A stretch of DNA of 64,000 bases, taken from contig NC_089829.1 of the NCBI RefSeq assembly GCF_035046505.1, forward strand, positions 4,634,001-4,698,000, given 5' to 3'. The position numbers and the translations under genes are program-made. Every line of letters starts with the position of its first letter. Position 1 is the first letter of the stretch. The DNA comes from Tiliqua scincoides. Its lineage: Eukaryota; Chordata; Lepidosauria; Squamata; Scincidae. Below the pieces are notes generated by a model, which saw only the letters and a list, made by a program, of their open reading frames with translations, did not search any database and was not told the origin of the DNA. This document shows positions 14,201-29,100 of the stretch, piece by piece.

Positions 14201-17200
14201 GAACTGCACTTGACCTGGAAAGAGATGAGGTAGCACAAAAGGCGAGGTGCACCCAGAGTATATTGCACAGCAATCCAAGAGGGGTACATTAAACACAAGC
14301 TTTTCAGGTTCCAGGATCTCATAGAGCTGGGCTGGGCAATCCTTTGGGGGTCGGGTCCAGCCAAAGCAGGCAAAACCGGGCCAGGCAACTCAAAGACTCA
14401 AATCATAGCAGCTTCACGTGCAGCTCAAAGGATGTTGGGAAATAACTCAAATAATTTTCACTCCCACATGTACTGTGACACCAAAAGATTAGGGTGCTTG
14501 TCCAAACCGACTGGCCTAGAGAGGATTTTTTTTTTTTTGGTATGCAGAGAAAAAAAGGTTGTTTGTGAACCCAACTTTGGATTTTCGTTCAAGTGTAAAG
14601 AAACTATAGCGCAATGCAATCCTCGGCATGTTTACTCAGAAGCAAGTTCCACTGCAGCTTCAGTGTGCTTAATTCTGCAGTCTTAATTATCAAGAAAATG
14701 ACATATACTTTTAAGAGAGCATTTAAAAAACACTGCCTGGGGAAAAAAGAAATGAAACTGCTCTTTTTCTAGTCACTAAATGCCTTGCAGAGCTTCTGGG
14801 GGAGTCACCACCTCAGATTTTCGGTCTACATAAATCTTTTTCAAATCCCAAGAACATTTGCTCAAAACTCAAGGTACTACTCCTTGTGGTGCTGCATTTA
14901 TATTAATTTTTAAAAGCTATTTGCAAGCACTCCTTCCCTTGTCCCAGCAACATGGCCAGTGACGCTGTAACAGCACAATCCTATCCTTGTTCACTTCGAA
15001 GTAAGTCTCACTATGTTAAGCAGGTCTGACTACCAGATAAGCATGTATAGGATTGTAGTCCAAAGTTACTGCTAGGTCGGGCAACTCAAGGTTGCCAGCC
15101 CCAAACCAGGAAAAGCCTGTTAAACCATGCTCCTCTTTGGATTTAGCTGCCACAGGTCAAGACGGCGAGATCAAGTCAAGAAAAAACAAAACAGGAAAAA
15201 TAAAAAGCCGTAGAGTCAAAACTGCTGGTTGAGAAGAGTTACGGCTATGGAGCCCTTTATTTTAAAAAGTTGGCAGCTTGAGTAGTGTTTACAACAGTTA
15301 ATGAGTTACTGGACAATGAGGCAACAGTTATGCTATATCAATATGAGAGATGTCTTTAAATGCTTAATAACAACAACAACAACAATAAATAATAAATAAA
15401 CACACAAGTCACTTGAAAAATGGGGCCGTGTACAGTGCTGAAGCCGTGTGCCAAATTCTAACCAGCCCATCCATTTGGGAAGAGATGTGCGCTGAAGGGG
15501 AAAATGCATCTCAGTCCATGAAACAGAGGATCATGCAACTAAATTTGGGGGGAGGGAGGAGGCCCAGTCAAAAAAGGGAGAGGAGCTGCCACTCAAATCA
15601 TCCAAGCACAGCCTGAAAACGCTGGAACTTGGGACTGTGGTTGTCACCGCCAACACACAGAATACACCCCCTTGCACAGACTTAGAATTATCCCCAGCTT
15701 GTCTGTTTCAGGTGATGGTCACTAAGCTAGACAAATGCATAGGGGGCAGGTCTGCCAAGGGTTATGCGCTATCTCCAGATTCAGGGGCAGTGGTGGGAGA
15801 GAAGTGCAGCTTTCCTCTCATGCTTGTGGCCTTCCCAGAAGCAGCTGGTGGGCCACTGTGGGAAGCAGGTTCCTGGCCGAGAGGGGCCTTATCCTGCAGG
15901 GCTCCTGTATGCGTTGATATAGCATCTGTAACTCAACATGTAGGATCAGGGCCATTGCGCTGCAGGTCGCTGTGCCTCCCCAATGATCAACCAGAGCCCT
16001 CCAGCACAATAGTCATGATTCATGCGATGAGTGCTTTCACGTGGGGGGGGGGTTGAGAGAAGAGCAAGTTCTCGGCAATTTCTCTGTGACAATCTTAATT
16101 TGCTAGGATACCTGAAAAATTGGATCCCAGTTCCACATCCTGGTTTGCAAACCCCAGTTAGCATGCAAGTCTGGAGCTCCTTGGCCATGAGCTCATGATC
16201 CACAATGACCATGGTTTATTGGACTGTCTGAACCAGGCTGAAGACCTCTGGAAGTGCACTAAATTCTTCTTCCCTGTTACTGGTACCACACCACACTCCA
16301 GCTTCTCTTGCTGCTCTCACTCCTTGAATTCAGAGGGAAAAAGAGCAGAAGAGGAAGTGTGGAGGAAAAGACAGCAGAAGGCTGTAGTTCTAGTCTAGCC
16401 CCCCACTCTCCTCTCCTCCACACTTACTCTCTCATTCTGTTATCCTCTCTCTTTCAAATGCAGGGAGCAAGAAAAGAAGAAGCAGTTGGGACTAGTCTCA
16501 TGGACTAGGGACTAGCCCCGTGTCACAGTTGGCTCTCACTGCTGTGTCTTGCATAGAAAGAAAAATTCTAGAAGTATGTAAGGATCCCCAGGACCTTAAT
16601 GAGCCAGGGATGAACACAGCAATGCCTAATGCTTCAGAAGTGGACACTGTTCCATTGAAGGCAGGTTTTTAGGAGGATCGCAAGAACCTGGCCGTTTTCC
16701 CACTGGGGCGGGCGAGGTGAAACTCCAACCTTACTTGCAGCACGGTCCACATTTAGCAAGCAGCCCTCTAGCCAGGTTATGCAACTGCCCTACATTCTAC
16801 CCTGCCACCTCAGTCCTTGTGATTTTTTAAGAAAACAGATATTGATGCTGTAGTACTTCCATTAAATATACAATGAATTCATAATAATCATATATAGTAT
16901 TTTAAAATAAATAGCTCAGGTTAAAAGCACGTATGTGCTGGCTACCAAGCGCTAAAACTTAATCCATCAAAACTTCATGCTGGTGCCGGTCAGTTTACAT
17001 AAAAGCAAGCAGGTAAAGATAAAAAGTTAAAAGCAGTAAAGGGGAGGGGAGAGAATCACTGAGAGTCCAGTGAGAGCTGATGCAGACCCGCCCGCCCCCC
17101 ATGATGGCTGGAGGGCAAGGGAGCAGACAAGAGACAAGACAGGATTACATATTAATCATATATAAACAACAAAACAAAAAAGGGGCATATGCATGCAAAA

Positions 17201-20200
17201 CTATATTTAAAAAACAGCAAGGAAAATAAGTCACTGTAGTTTGAGTCCCTTCATATCCTTGTTGCTCTTTATGGTGCAACTCCTATGTGTGTTTATTTAA
17301 AAGCTTAACCCCACCATGTTCAATGGGGCTTACTCCCAGTCAACATGCAGAGGTGTTACCATGCAAGTTTGGGGTGGCCTGGGTAGCTAGCCCAGGTTAC
17401 ATGCTTGCCACTGCGCTGCCCCTCCCTTGGCGGACAGAGTCTTGTCCTTGATCTCTGGGAATACTTGCAAAATGTGGAGTGTGACCAGAACCCATTCTTC
17501 TGCTCCCAGGACTCTCCTTTGAAAAAACAAAACAAAAAACTCAAGTTTCTAGCACCTAAGGCAGAAAGGGGAGAACCTGCCTCCCCCCCGTTTCTTGTCA
17601 AACGAGAGAATTAAGGCAGGAATATATCCTTAGAAATTGTGGGTGCCTGTGTCTCAATCAACGGTGGGGGAGGGGGGGAAGAGGCAGGAAATATTTACCT
17701 CCAGTTCAGACCACTCACCAACTGGGCTTACTTAAGCTTCTAAGACTTAATTTCTATGGGGGCCAGAAAACAGTTGGAGAGGGAAGCAGCCCATCTAATG
17801 CTGAATGTAAGCAACTGTGGGCCTGAAGAATCCCCCAGGGAGGCAAAACCACCAGGAAGCCCATGGAAGAACGGAATACAAGTAGAAATTAAAGAACTTT
17901 GCTTAAAAATTTCAAAACATCTGTCTACAAAGCACAGGTAGGGCAGGTGGAGCTTGGTAAGGTTACCAATTGTGGAAGACATGTGGTGAAATCTCAAGGG
18001 GCTGCAATACACTCCAGGGAAAGAGCGGACTGCCCTTAATGGCTCCCAGAGGCTCAGCAGTCACCTTCTCTACACCAGTGCTCAAGGGAGTCTGTTCCAT
18101 ACAACCATTACAAGCCTCATCTTTGTACAAAGCTGTGACTGTTTCACATCCCCCCCCCTTTTGCACAAAGAGTTGGAACAGGAGAGTGTGCATTTGTGAC
18201 AAAAACTAGGATACCACCACGTTCCGGTCCCATAAATGCACTTGGCTTAAATAAATACAATATTTGGTTAATTATTCAATTTTTACTGAAAGTTGTATCA
18301 CAAGAACACATGCTGTTAATTGAGGGCAAACAATTACGAGCAAGGAAAAACATGGGGGGGATTATCTCCCATTTCTCCTTCAACTCAACCCCAAGCCACT
18401 ATTGACCATCTAGTTAGAGAAGGATGTGACCTTAGAAATGGATGCCAACACAAAAGTTAGATATAGGGGGTGGGTGGGTGAGCCCACACACACAAATCCA
18501 GTGCATGTCTACACTATTCATCTAAAGCTGTTTCAATCCAGACCCTGGGAGCTATGGTCCTGTAAAGTCGTTATGACTCTCAATGGATTTTTGACTCACT
18601 CGCTCTCTCGTGTACACACACACACACACAATCCCTGGAGTTCATTTGCAGGAACTGCAAAACAGTTTCAAACTGGTTTAGTGCCTGCAGTGATGTGCGT
18701 TTAGAAGCCATGTAGAAGACACAGAAGGAAGAGAATTCCCACCACGACTAGCTAAACAAAAAGAGAGAGAGGCACAGCAAAACCCAGAGAGAACAAAAGG
18801 AGACCCCAAACACAACTTTAAAAAAATCCTTTCTGAGCCAGGTGGATGGATGTCATGTGTATTATGGAGCGGTCTGTAGAAAATGATTTTTTGAAGATGC
18901 AAAGTAAGCGTTGTGGGGCTGGATGAAGGAGAAGGGAGAACTGCGGCACTGATGGAAGAATCGCAGCTTATGCTACAGCCTGCAAAGGTGAGAGAAGATT
19001 CTTCACAGTTTCTTAAAAGATACAGGAGGGGGAGGAACAAGAAAAGAAAAACTAAAACAAGGCAAAGTGGGGGGAAAAGGACAGAGAAGCATCAGCGGCA
19101 TCACAATCCAAGGCCTGGGTTTTTCCACTCCCCCTCCCCACAGTCACTGCTCTGGCTCTGACCTTCGGGGCCGGGGTCTCCGCTGGCCTGTCGGTTTCCG
19201 TGTGGCCACAGCTGCGGCAAAGCCGATCAGGCAGCAGAGGGAGGTGGTGCCAAACTTGGCCGTGTCCAGCCAGCTGGGGGTGTCCGCTTGCAGGTAGTTC
19301 TCCGCCAAGTGGAAGCCCATCACCAAGAGCCAGAGGACAGAGGCAAAGGCGTCGATCCGCCGGAGCCTGGAAGAGCAAGAAGAGGGGTTGGATGGGCCAT
19401 GCTTGGGAATGTAGGAAGCTGCCACACTGAGTCAGGCCACTGGACTGTCTAGTCCAGTACTGTCTGCACTGACTGGCAGCAGCCTTTCAGGCAGGGAAAG
19501 GTCCTTCCTGCCTTGCTACCGGATCCTTGTAACAGGAAGTGCTACCCCAGAAGAGGTCTTCTCCCTTTTCTATCAGCCAAGAATGAATGTCTCTTCTGAT
19601 AGTGCGCGGAAAGACAGCAGCAAAGAGAGGAGGCACTATTTCACTTTCCCTGCCACCCCCGCCCCCCACTGGACTGTGCAAATGTGAACTCCCCACTTGC
19701 AATTCTGGCTGACGAGTGACAGCTGCACGTAGCAGAACGGCATGCTTGTCATTCTGTGGGTAAGATGACACGTATAAACAACATATAATTAGTAAGAACC
19801 GTTGTGCCAGGACAAGGGGCTGCTTCTGACATCTGCAGCCCAGAAGAGGAAGAAAATTAGTTGCTGTACGCAAACCACTTTGGCCTGAAAAGTAGCATAC
19901 AAATGGGCAAGCCTATGGAACTCACTGTCACAAGATGTGCCAACGGTCACTGGTCTGAGAGGGCTTTAAAAAGAGAACCACCCAATTCATGGAAGGAATC
20001 AGACTATTAAGGGCTATAAGCCACAAATTGAAACCAGAACCTCCATGCTCAAGGGCAGTGTATCTCCAAATAACAGGCACTAGGGACAAGCAATAGGGAA
20101 GGGTTGCTGCTTTCACGACCAGCTTGTGAGCTTCTCCTATTTGGCCACAGCTAGAAGTCAGACGCTGGACTATGTAAAGATTTAAGTCCAATGCAGCTAG

Positions 20201-23032
20201 GATTGTCTGACAGCACAATCCTGTGCCTGTCTACTTAGAAGTAATGCCCATTGTGTTTAATGAGGCTTACTCCCAGGTAAGTGTGCACAGGGTTGCAGCC
20301 TTAATGGTTTGTTAATATTGCAGAAGCCCAGTGAGGTTTGTTTCTTTCCCAAACACACATGTATCTGTATGTAATTGCAATTAAAAATCTATGCAATTCA
20401 TCAAATAAGGTCTCTCCTGCTGGGCAGTAAAGGAGATCTTTGTTTTATTTGCTTTATTTTCAGGGGGTTATGATGAACCTTCCTTTTGAATTTAATACCA
20501 TGCTGGTTGGCTTAACTTTGAGAAGGTGCTTTAAGACAGACAATGTAGATATTCAACAAATTAAAAAACTGCACCATCCTGATGTTTGGAATAAAACCAA
20601 ACGCCCTGCTCAGTCTCCACTTCTTGCCCCGTACCTGATCCGTCCAGCCAGCATCATTGCCAGGCAACATGTCAGGAGCCCAAGCACCACCACTCCGGTC
20701 TGATGGGTCTTCCCGTAGGCCCACGCAGCTTTCAGCGTCTCCAGCACCTGCTCTGGCAACAGCTGGACCACCTCCTGCCAGGCCAGCAACTCCAGCAGAG
20801 TGTTATTGCTGTGTGTTGCCGCCGTTGGTGGCGGGCCTGGCCTCGTTCCATTTGCTGCTTCATTTGCCATTCCATTCGAACTCGGAGCAGAAGGGGTCCC
20901 CAGCTCAGGGGAGAAGGGGTTGGCCGAGCCGTACAAGGCCATCACAATAAGGACAGCGCAGCTCAGGAAAGCCAGGAACCGCAGCGCTATCACGGGGACC
21001 GGTGTGGTTGTGGAAGCTGAAGCAGCAGCATAGAAACTCTGCGAGAGAGAAATGGCTATTATGTTGAGTGGGGATGGATCTTTGGCTTTTACGCTGGAGT
21101 GTGCACCAGGCGTACTCACATGACTGCACAACATCAATCCCTCTTTCCCACCACACTCATGAGGACTAGGAACCTGCTCATGTTACAAAATTAGAAGTCA
21201 CAAGCCCAATCTGTTTCTTACTTTCATGACTTTACCCCAATAAATGTTCCTTTGAAGAGACATTTCCCAAAACACAGCTGGCTGCAGAGACCTAGTTCTC
21301 ACCCTTTTAAAACTGGGTCTGACTTTGCTTCAAGGCACCAGGAAGTCCAAGGCATAGTTCAAACCGAGGTGGTACACTCGGGCCTGGGCTATGCCACTTC
21401 AGATGCAGACAGACGACTCACACAACTGAATGACAGATGCAGGTGGAGGACTCACATACTCTTCCATATGAAAAAAATTCATTGCACACAGAAAACTAGC
21501 ACATCAGGGAGAAGAGTTTTTACCTAATCCTCCCTCATGACATGTTACGTTTCCACATTCAAAGATTTGTTAATTCTTTTGTGTGAAGGTGAACAGATAT
21601 CACCAGAGGGTGCCCTTCAGGGAGAAAGGCGGAATACAAATCCAAATAAATAACGAGCCTAAAATTTCATGGCTGACTTTATCCTGAGCCAAAAGCTGGA
21701 GCACAACAAGTGGTAATGAACTCAACAAATCAGACCTGCGTTTCACTAGCATGATTTATGCTTTCTACTCTTCTTTCTCAGTCTGCTATGTGCATTTTGC
21801 TTACCAACATCTTTAAATGATCAAAATGCTACCATTTATAGAAATTAATTTTTTTCTGGAATGAAGTAATCATTCATTTTATCGAACTACACTGTAGGCA
21901 AAACAACTACCAGTACTGTAGTACCTGAACCAGGGAGTTTAAAGATACTTGTGAACCTTGAGCCAGAACAGAGTCCCTGGTTCTCTCTGTTTGAACCAAA
22001 AACTGCTTCTCATTTCTTTAAGCCTGTGGCTTCCGTAAAACTGGAAGTGGAGTGCAAGTGCTCCACTTTCACTTCCGCTGACCTGGGGAGCCCTGCAGAG
22101 GCTTGTGCAGGGCTCCCCACAACCCCAACAGGCTGCTGCACAGACTGGTGAGTGCATCCCAGTCCCTGCAGCCCCGTTAGAAGTGAAAGTGGAGCGATCG
22201 CGCTCCACTTCTGGTTTAGTGGAGGCGGGGAGAAATCACTCCACTTTCACTTCTAAAGCATCGGGGAGCCCTGCGCAACCGTCTGCAGGGATCCCCGTAC
22301 CGCCGGGAGGCTGCAGGAGGCTCTGGTAAGTGCAGCTAAGCTCCTGCAGCCCCCCTGAGCAGCGCAATCCTGGGATCGTGCCGCTGCTTCCCCCCTGCCT
22401 CCTGGCTGCCCCTGACCCTTAAGAGGAAAGAGGCCAGGGCCCTCAGGCTGGCGCGTCATGACCCCCCAGTCTGAAAACCTCTGCTTTAAGCCATTATAGG
22501 AGCATTTCGTTCAACATGCAGGACACAAATCCATAAAAATAAATACTGTATGCAGATCACACCAACTCTGTAATTTTTTTCCTTCCTACTAGGGACACAA
22601 CTCCTATTCCTCTCCTTACGTTATATATACCACCTCCCCACCCAGCTTAAAGGATGTTGCCTTCGGGCCTGAAAGAAGCTAGTGGACAACGCCATGGAGT
22701 CTTCCCTACCTGCATGTAGGGCTTGTCCGTCTTCCGGAGACTGAAGTGATGACGGAGAAGCAGAGCTCGGAGCTGCCGATTCTGATGCTTGATATAGTAT
22801 TCTACCGCAGCCTGGCAAGGGCGGCACAGCTTATAGGTCTGTTCCAGGTGGTGTTTGTACACCTCAATCTCTTCATCGTATTTACCCTGGAGAAAAAAGA
22901 GACAGCAGAAGAGCCATAGCTCAGTGATGGAGCAGGCACTTGGCTGCCACTAATTTAGATGGCGTCATCAATGTGAACGGAGTTTCACAACAGAATAGAA
23001 TGCCAATCCCTGCCCCAAGGGGCTGAAATTCA

Positions 23033-23114
<82 letters not shown>

Positions 23115-26100
23115 GATGTGTGCCTATATTTGAAGTGTGCTAAAAGCTTTGTGTGGACTACCTTGATGTAATCCTGAAAGGCCCATACTGCAGATAAGGA
23201 AGACTGAGGCTGAGCGCTAAGCAGATAAGGAAGGCTTAGGCGACTTGCCTAAGGCCACCCAGGAAGTTAATGGAAGAGGTGAGACTCAACTCTCCAGGAT
23301 CAGCTGCTATGCTATGCTAGCACAGCAGAAGTGAGGGATACGGCAGAGGAAGAAGGAAGTGGAAGCAGGGAAAGATTGGGGGAGATGACAGAGGTGCTTT
23401 GCAAAGAAAATGGGAAGGGATATAAACAAAGTACAAGAGGAGGAAGGAGGCATGCCACAAACGGATCTGGGAGGCAGAGTTCCAGGTTCAACCTGTTATC
23501 GCCAGCATAGGAAGACTTTCACCATTAGCCAAGAGCAGACACACTGAGCAGTTAGCCAAGAGCACACACCATTAGCCAAGAGCAGCTGGCACCGAGTGTA
23601 GTGGCTAGAGCACTAGATTTATCCTTGGGGGACGAAAGTTTACATCCCTGCTTATCGAGTGTCCCTGGTTTCAATCTAATCGACCTCACTGTGAGCTTGT
23701 TGGAGAAAAGGTGGGATAAACAGGTCATTGTTTAGGTCACTTCTTTAACCACTTGCCTGTTCATCACTGGAAAGCTTGACTTGCTATCCAGGTGAGCGGC
23801 TGCAGTGAGATATGCGTACATTCCCCCCCCCCATGTGCCTCCAGGGACATTGGCACCTTCAGGTGCTGCTAGCAGCTGGCTACTCCTAGTCACCATTTCC
23901 CCCCTCCTACAAAACATGCCAGGAAGTGACCCTATGGACCTACTGACATTGAATTGGGTCAGAACCAAATACTGATTCAGATAAGCTTTTTCAGAGAAGT
24001 GAAACAGAAGCCCTAACTTGTTAAATAAATAAATCAGGCACTTGGCTTGCAAGTTTAATTCACGTTTTTATTTTCCCAGTTGCTTGCCCTGTTGTGTTTC
24101 AATGCTTTAAAAGCCCTTTACGAACAAGTACAAAAAGCTACTTAAATATTTTCCTCTCAAAGTCACTGCATTCTTTTAAACACATCAAAAGGGTTTGATA
24201 TGATTCTACGTGTACCACACATGATATGATGTGATTCTACATGTATTGCACCTAAACCGGCTCAAGGCATCTGAACCAGTTACCAAATCACTAAAGTGGG
24301 TGTCTGAACCAGAGAGTTGAAAAAATTAAAATAGATGAACTCCAAGAGACCATCTGAAAAGCCCCAAAACATGTCTAAGCAAAACCTTTGTGGGTGGGGT
24401 GGGGGACAAGTTTCTAGTCCTTAGTGTTATCTTTAACCAAGCATCTAACTCAATCACGCTGCAAGAAGGGGAACATCCCCTTCAATAGTGCCACCATATA
24501 CCACTTCATTAGGTGCACATAGCATGCCAACTGCATACACTCCACTGCCCCATATTTAGACTGGGGCAGGGTACAGGTGGCAATAATGCGTTAAGTAACA
24601 GACACCCAGTTACCAAACAGCACCCTGAGGTTCTCTTTCCTTTTCAGTCACTCTTCCCCCGGAAACACGATAGAAAAAGGTTCCGGACAGATATCTGGAC
24701 ACACTCAGTCGGGTGAACTTCTTTCCCCCATAAGGCCCCTCAGACAAAAGGCTTCTAGTGTTACGGGGCTGGGGAAGGGGGTGGAGAAATCGAGAGTGCC
24801 CTCATCTGCACTGTTGCCATGGCATTCAAAATAACTGGGACAGGCATTTCACACAGAGTCTGTGGATGTTTGTGGCTGAAGCAGAGGAGGAGGAAGAAAG
24901 ACAAAAGAAAAACAAAATACAGACAAAGGTAGGAAGAGAAAGTTCCCTGCAGGGCATAAAAAAAGGTTGACTCAGAAACATGGTGATCAAGATGGTCCTG
25001 TAGCACATTTGCCTAGATGCAGACAGGAGAAGTTGTTGGAGAACTTAAGAAAGAACGGACCGTTTCATCCCATAAGCAGAGCTTTGGTTCATTACATCCA
25101 GTGTCACCTACACTGCTTGGTTGTAGGTTTTCAGTATTTTTTGTAGGGACTTTTCCTAGCCCTAGCTGGTACTGCTGCCATTAATTCTTCTGCACGGTAA
25201 GCAAGTGCTGTACCAAGAACATTTCACACCTTCACAGCCCTTTTCTGTGTATTGCCTAGATTAGGGGTACCCAAACCCCGGCCCTGGGGCCACTTGCAGC
25301 CCTCGAGGACTGTCAATGCGGCCCTCAGGGAGCCCCTAGTCTCCAATGAGCCTCTGGCCCTCCGGAGATTTGTTGGAGCCCTCACTGGCCCAACACAACT
25401 GCTCTCAGCATGAGGGCGACTATTCGACGTCTCGCATGAGCTGTGGGATGAGAGCTCCCTCCACTGCTTGCTGTTTCACATCTGTGATGCAGCAGCGGCA
25501 GCAAAGGAAAGGCCGGCCTTGCTTTGTGCAAGGCCTTTTATAGGCCTTGAGCTATTGCAAGACCTTCAGTCATTTATACAAGTTCATCTTTAATATATTT
25601 ATGTAAATTTATTCAAATTTTAAATGTAAATTAATTCTTTCCCCCCCCCGGCCCCCAACACAGTGTCAGGGAGATGATGTGGCCCTCCTGCCAAAAAGTT
25701 TGGACACCCTGGCCTAGATAAATGCTTACAACAACCCTGCTAAGGTGAATATATATTATTTTACCTATACTGCAGATGTGGAAGACTGATGCTGAAGGCC
25801 ACCTAGCGAGCTGATAGCAGAGGTGAAACTCCAACAGAAGATTCACAGCCCAGCTTAGCAGCCACAGAGCTCTTCCCTGCAGGTAGCCATTTTCTAAGAC
25901 CAATCGGGCCATCTAGCTCAGTATCTTCAAGGACTGGCAGCATCTGTGCAGGCTCTCAGGCAGCACTGCACAGATCCATTTGATTGGAGACACGTCTCTG
26001 CCACTGAGCAAATGACTTGGGATAACAGCCAACTAACTAACCCATACCTGACCAGCCCAGAGGTTGTACACATTTGGTCCCAGTTGGGCAGAAATGGCTT

Positions 26101-29100
26101 AAACATAAACCCGAAGGCGGGACTGTGAATGGGAGCGCAGGGATTACCAGCTGCTCATTGACTGTCTCAGAGCAGAGACGCAGGTAAGGGCTCTCTCACC
26201 CTCTCTTCCACAGCGCAAAGCTTTGGCGCAGCTGTGACTGTGTGCACCCAGGCTATTTGCTCTCATTTCCCACTGGCATAGCTTGTGTATGTAAGCAAGG
26301 AGCACCTTAAGGATGCCAAGCTCTGCTAGAGCCTCTCTAGCTGCTTAGGCAGCAGGAGAGAAAGGGTTAAAGAGGCCTTTGCCACGTGTATGTCTGCATA
26401 ACACACACATTCAGGGGCTATCCAGGTGCTCAAGGGCAGCTCAACGTGCAGCTTTGGCCAGGGGGCAGATTCCATCTGCCTCAAAAAGGAAGCCAGCCTC
26501 AAACCATGACCCCCTCTTTCCCCCAGCCTCTTTCACTGTTCTTGTTGCTTTGGCTCCGCCCCCATAAGCTCATACCTCCTCCCTGGGCGAGAAGGATGCC
26601 AACTGCTTGATCTTCAGGGTCTGATGGTTGTTGCATTTCTTGCACAGAAGCAACTGGCTGCTCACCCACTGCTGTGGCTTGGTGGGATCGTAGGAGGCCC
26701 CAGCCCCAGAGACCACGTGGTTCAAGTGCTCCATGTACTGAGCCGGGATCGGCTTGTTGTAGTCTCCGTTCTGCCAAGAGAGCGGGAAGAAGCACAAGGC
26801 AAATCACTGGCTATGCTTGCCTCTGAGGGGTCCCTCTATAGCTTCCCTTGTACGCACTCCCCCCCCCCCCCACAAGAAGACAAGTGAAACTAGACAGATC
26901 ATGGACATGTGGATCTATTTACATGTCCAGGCATTTATATCCTGCCTATCTCCTTCTGAAGAAGCTCCTCAAAGTGGCTTATAATCCTTTAAAAGTACAG
27001 CACAATAATATTAAACACACACACACAAATCCCAGTCAATCCAAATGAATAACAGGAACCGATATTAAGAGCAGGGAAGATACAAACTATAAGAGCCGGG
27101 TGACAAGCAAAAGGGCTTTACTAGGCAGCAAGAAGGCCACCCTTCAAGGGGCCAAATGGGTGTGCGCAAGGATGCAGGTTTCAAGGCCTGGAGGTAAGGA
27201 CAGAAAAGGCCCTGTCACAAGTCTGTCTCACCCCCCAATTTTAAGCCTTAGAAAAACAGGAAATAGAGAGCAAGGCTCTCCCTTGATGGTGGGCTGATTC
27301 CCAGTTTAGGAACTCTGAGAACCTGAGGCCCAGGTACAGTCTCCAATGCAACGATTACATTTTGATCCAAGGACCCAATCCAAATGGTATGTGTTTCTGG
27401 GTCTGCCTGGAACTGGGCATCTGCTTGGAAACTCCACCTGGGCCACCTTGAGTTACGTGGAAGAAAGACAAACTGGAGATTATTAAAAGCAATAAAATTT
27501 GCCACAGCAGATATTTCAAGATATATTCAACATATATTTAAAGGGGGCTAAGGAAAACCCAGTCTCTCACTCTCTCCACTTCTGAAACTTACAAATAATT
27601 GTACATCTGCTGCATTTTAAGGTGCTAGGTCTGGCTTTCTGATTGGTTAGGTTTCTGTGCTGCCCCCAATAATGTTTTTAAAAATTGTATGTAATTTTAT
27701 TGCTTGCTTTGGATCCTTCCATAAACCACTTGGGCTGCAAGCTTATACAAAGGGATAAATCTTTACCTGGGAATAAGTTCCACTGAACTCAGTGGGGCTT
27801 ACTTCTGAGTACCCATACAGAGGATTGCAGTGTTGGAAAGGTTTCTTAGAAAAACAGCTTACAAACACCACACTCATCATCTTCAAGTCTAAAATTTGCA
27901 AAGAATTATATTACACACACACACACACATGCCTTTTCACCTTCCTTCATACATAGACAGGTGGCCAACTAGGCTTCAGACTTCCATTCTGGAACAAATG
28001 ATTATTATGGTAAAGCGCCCCAAAGCATACCTCTTGGAAGCCATTGTACTGCTCACAATTAGGACAGTCCCAACAATTTCGGTTCCCGTATGGCACCACG
28101 GTGTCCTGATTGCAGAACCAACAGTTCACGGTCATATGGGTGGGTTTCTTCCTGTGAACAGGAGGAAAGGAGATTCAGCACCAGATTCACACATCAGAAA
28201 GGGCCCCAAATAGTTAGAAAATAGTGTAATTTCCAAGCAAAACAGTCAGTCAAAACCTTTGTTGGCATATATAACATATACAAGATAAAAAGCAGAACTT
28301 CCTTATACAGAACTCCATTGCCTGCTGCAAGGAGACTACCACCTGACTGACATTTTCCATTGATAAATCGCTTAGCACAGCAATTTTGTGGCACATTACT
28401 GTGCGGTGAATGGTCCACAGGTTTGCCATGGAAATGTGGGAGTGGGTCATTTATTCGTAGGGCCATTGCGGGAGGTAAGTCACCCCACTGGCAAGGTGGT
28501 TTGCCTGGTCAGTCGTAAAAAACTGATGGTGTACCTTGACAATTTTAGCACCTTGTCGGTGTGCCTTGAGATGAAAAAGATTTTAAATCGCTGGCTTAGC
28601 ATGTAGGTGATCTTAGCAGAATCGGACGATCCCCACTTGGTTCTCAACATAGAGTCCAGATGTTTTAAGCATAACTCAGCATACAGGGGGCAGTACAGAA
28701 AGACGGGCGATGGTCTCAATAATACCCGATCCGCATAAGGAATCTTTTGCAATTTCCCCAAGAGAATAGCAGATGGCAGAACATTAAAATGTGCTAACAA
28801 AAACTCTCTGCGATCCTGGGGACACAATAAAAACTGGAGGTGGTGGTGCAGCTGGATAGGAGCAGAGCACGCAGCCTGGCAGGGATGAAGGCGAGTGGCA
28901 CCTCTCTTCGGAGCCATTCCTGGCCGGGGGGCAAAATGGAGCCATACGGCTCCAAAGGGAGAGGCCGCTCGCCCACCTCCCTGCCAAGCTGAGTGCTCTG
29001 CCCCCCTCCAGCTATGCCACTGACTGGATGGATGGGGCAACACGGCCATAAGTGACCAAGACCATCACACGTAAACTACAGTACTCTGACTAGTAGCAGA

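Noticed and set aside
28480-29049. Minus-strand 189-codon open frame
   Set aside because: It runs through two MITEs (family C copy 1 and family A copy 3) and has no protein-like character.
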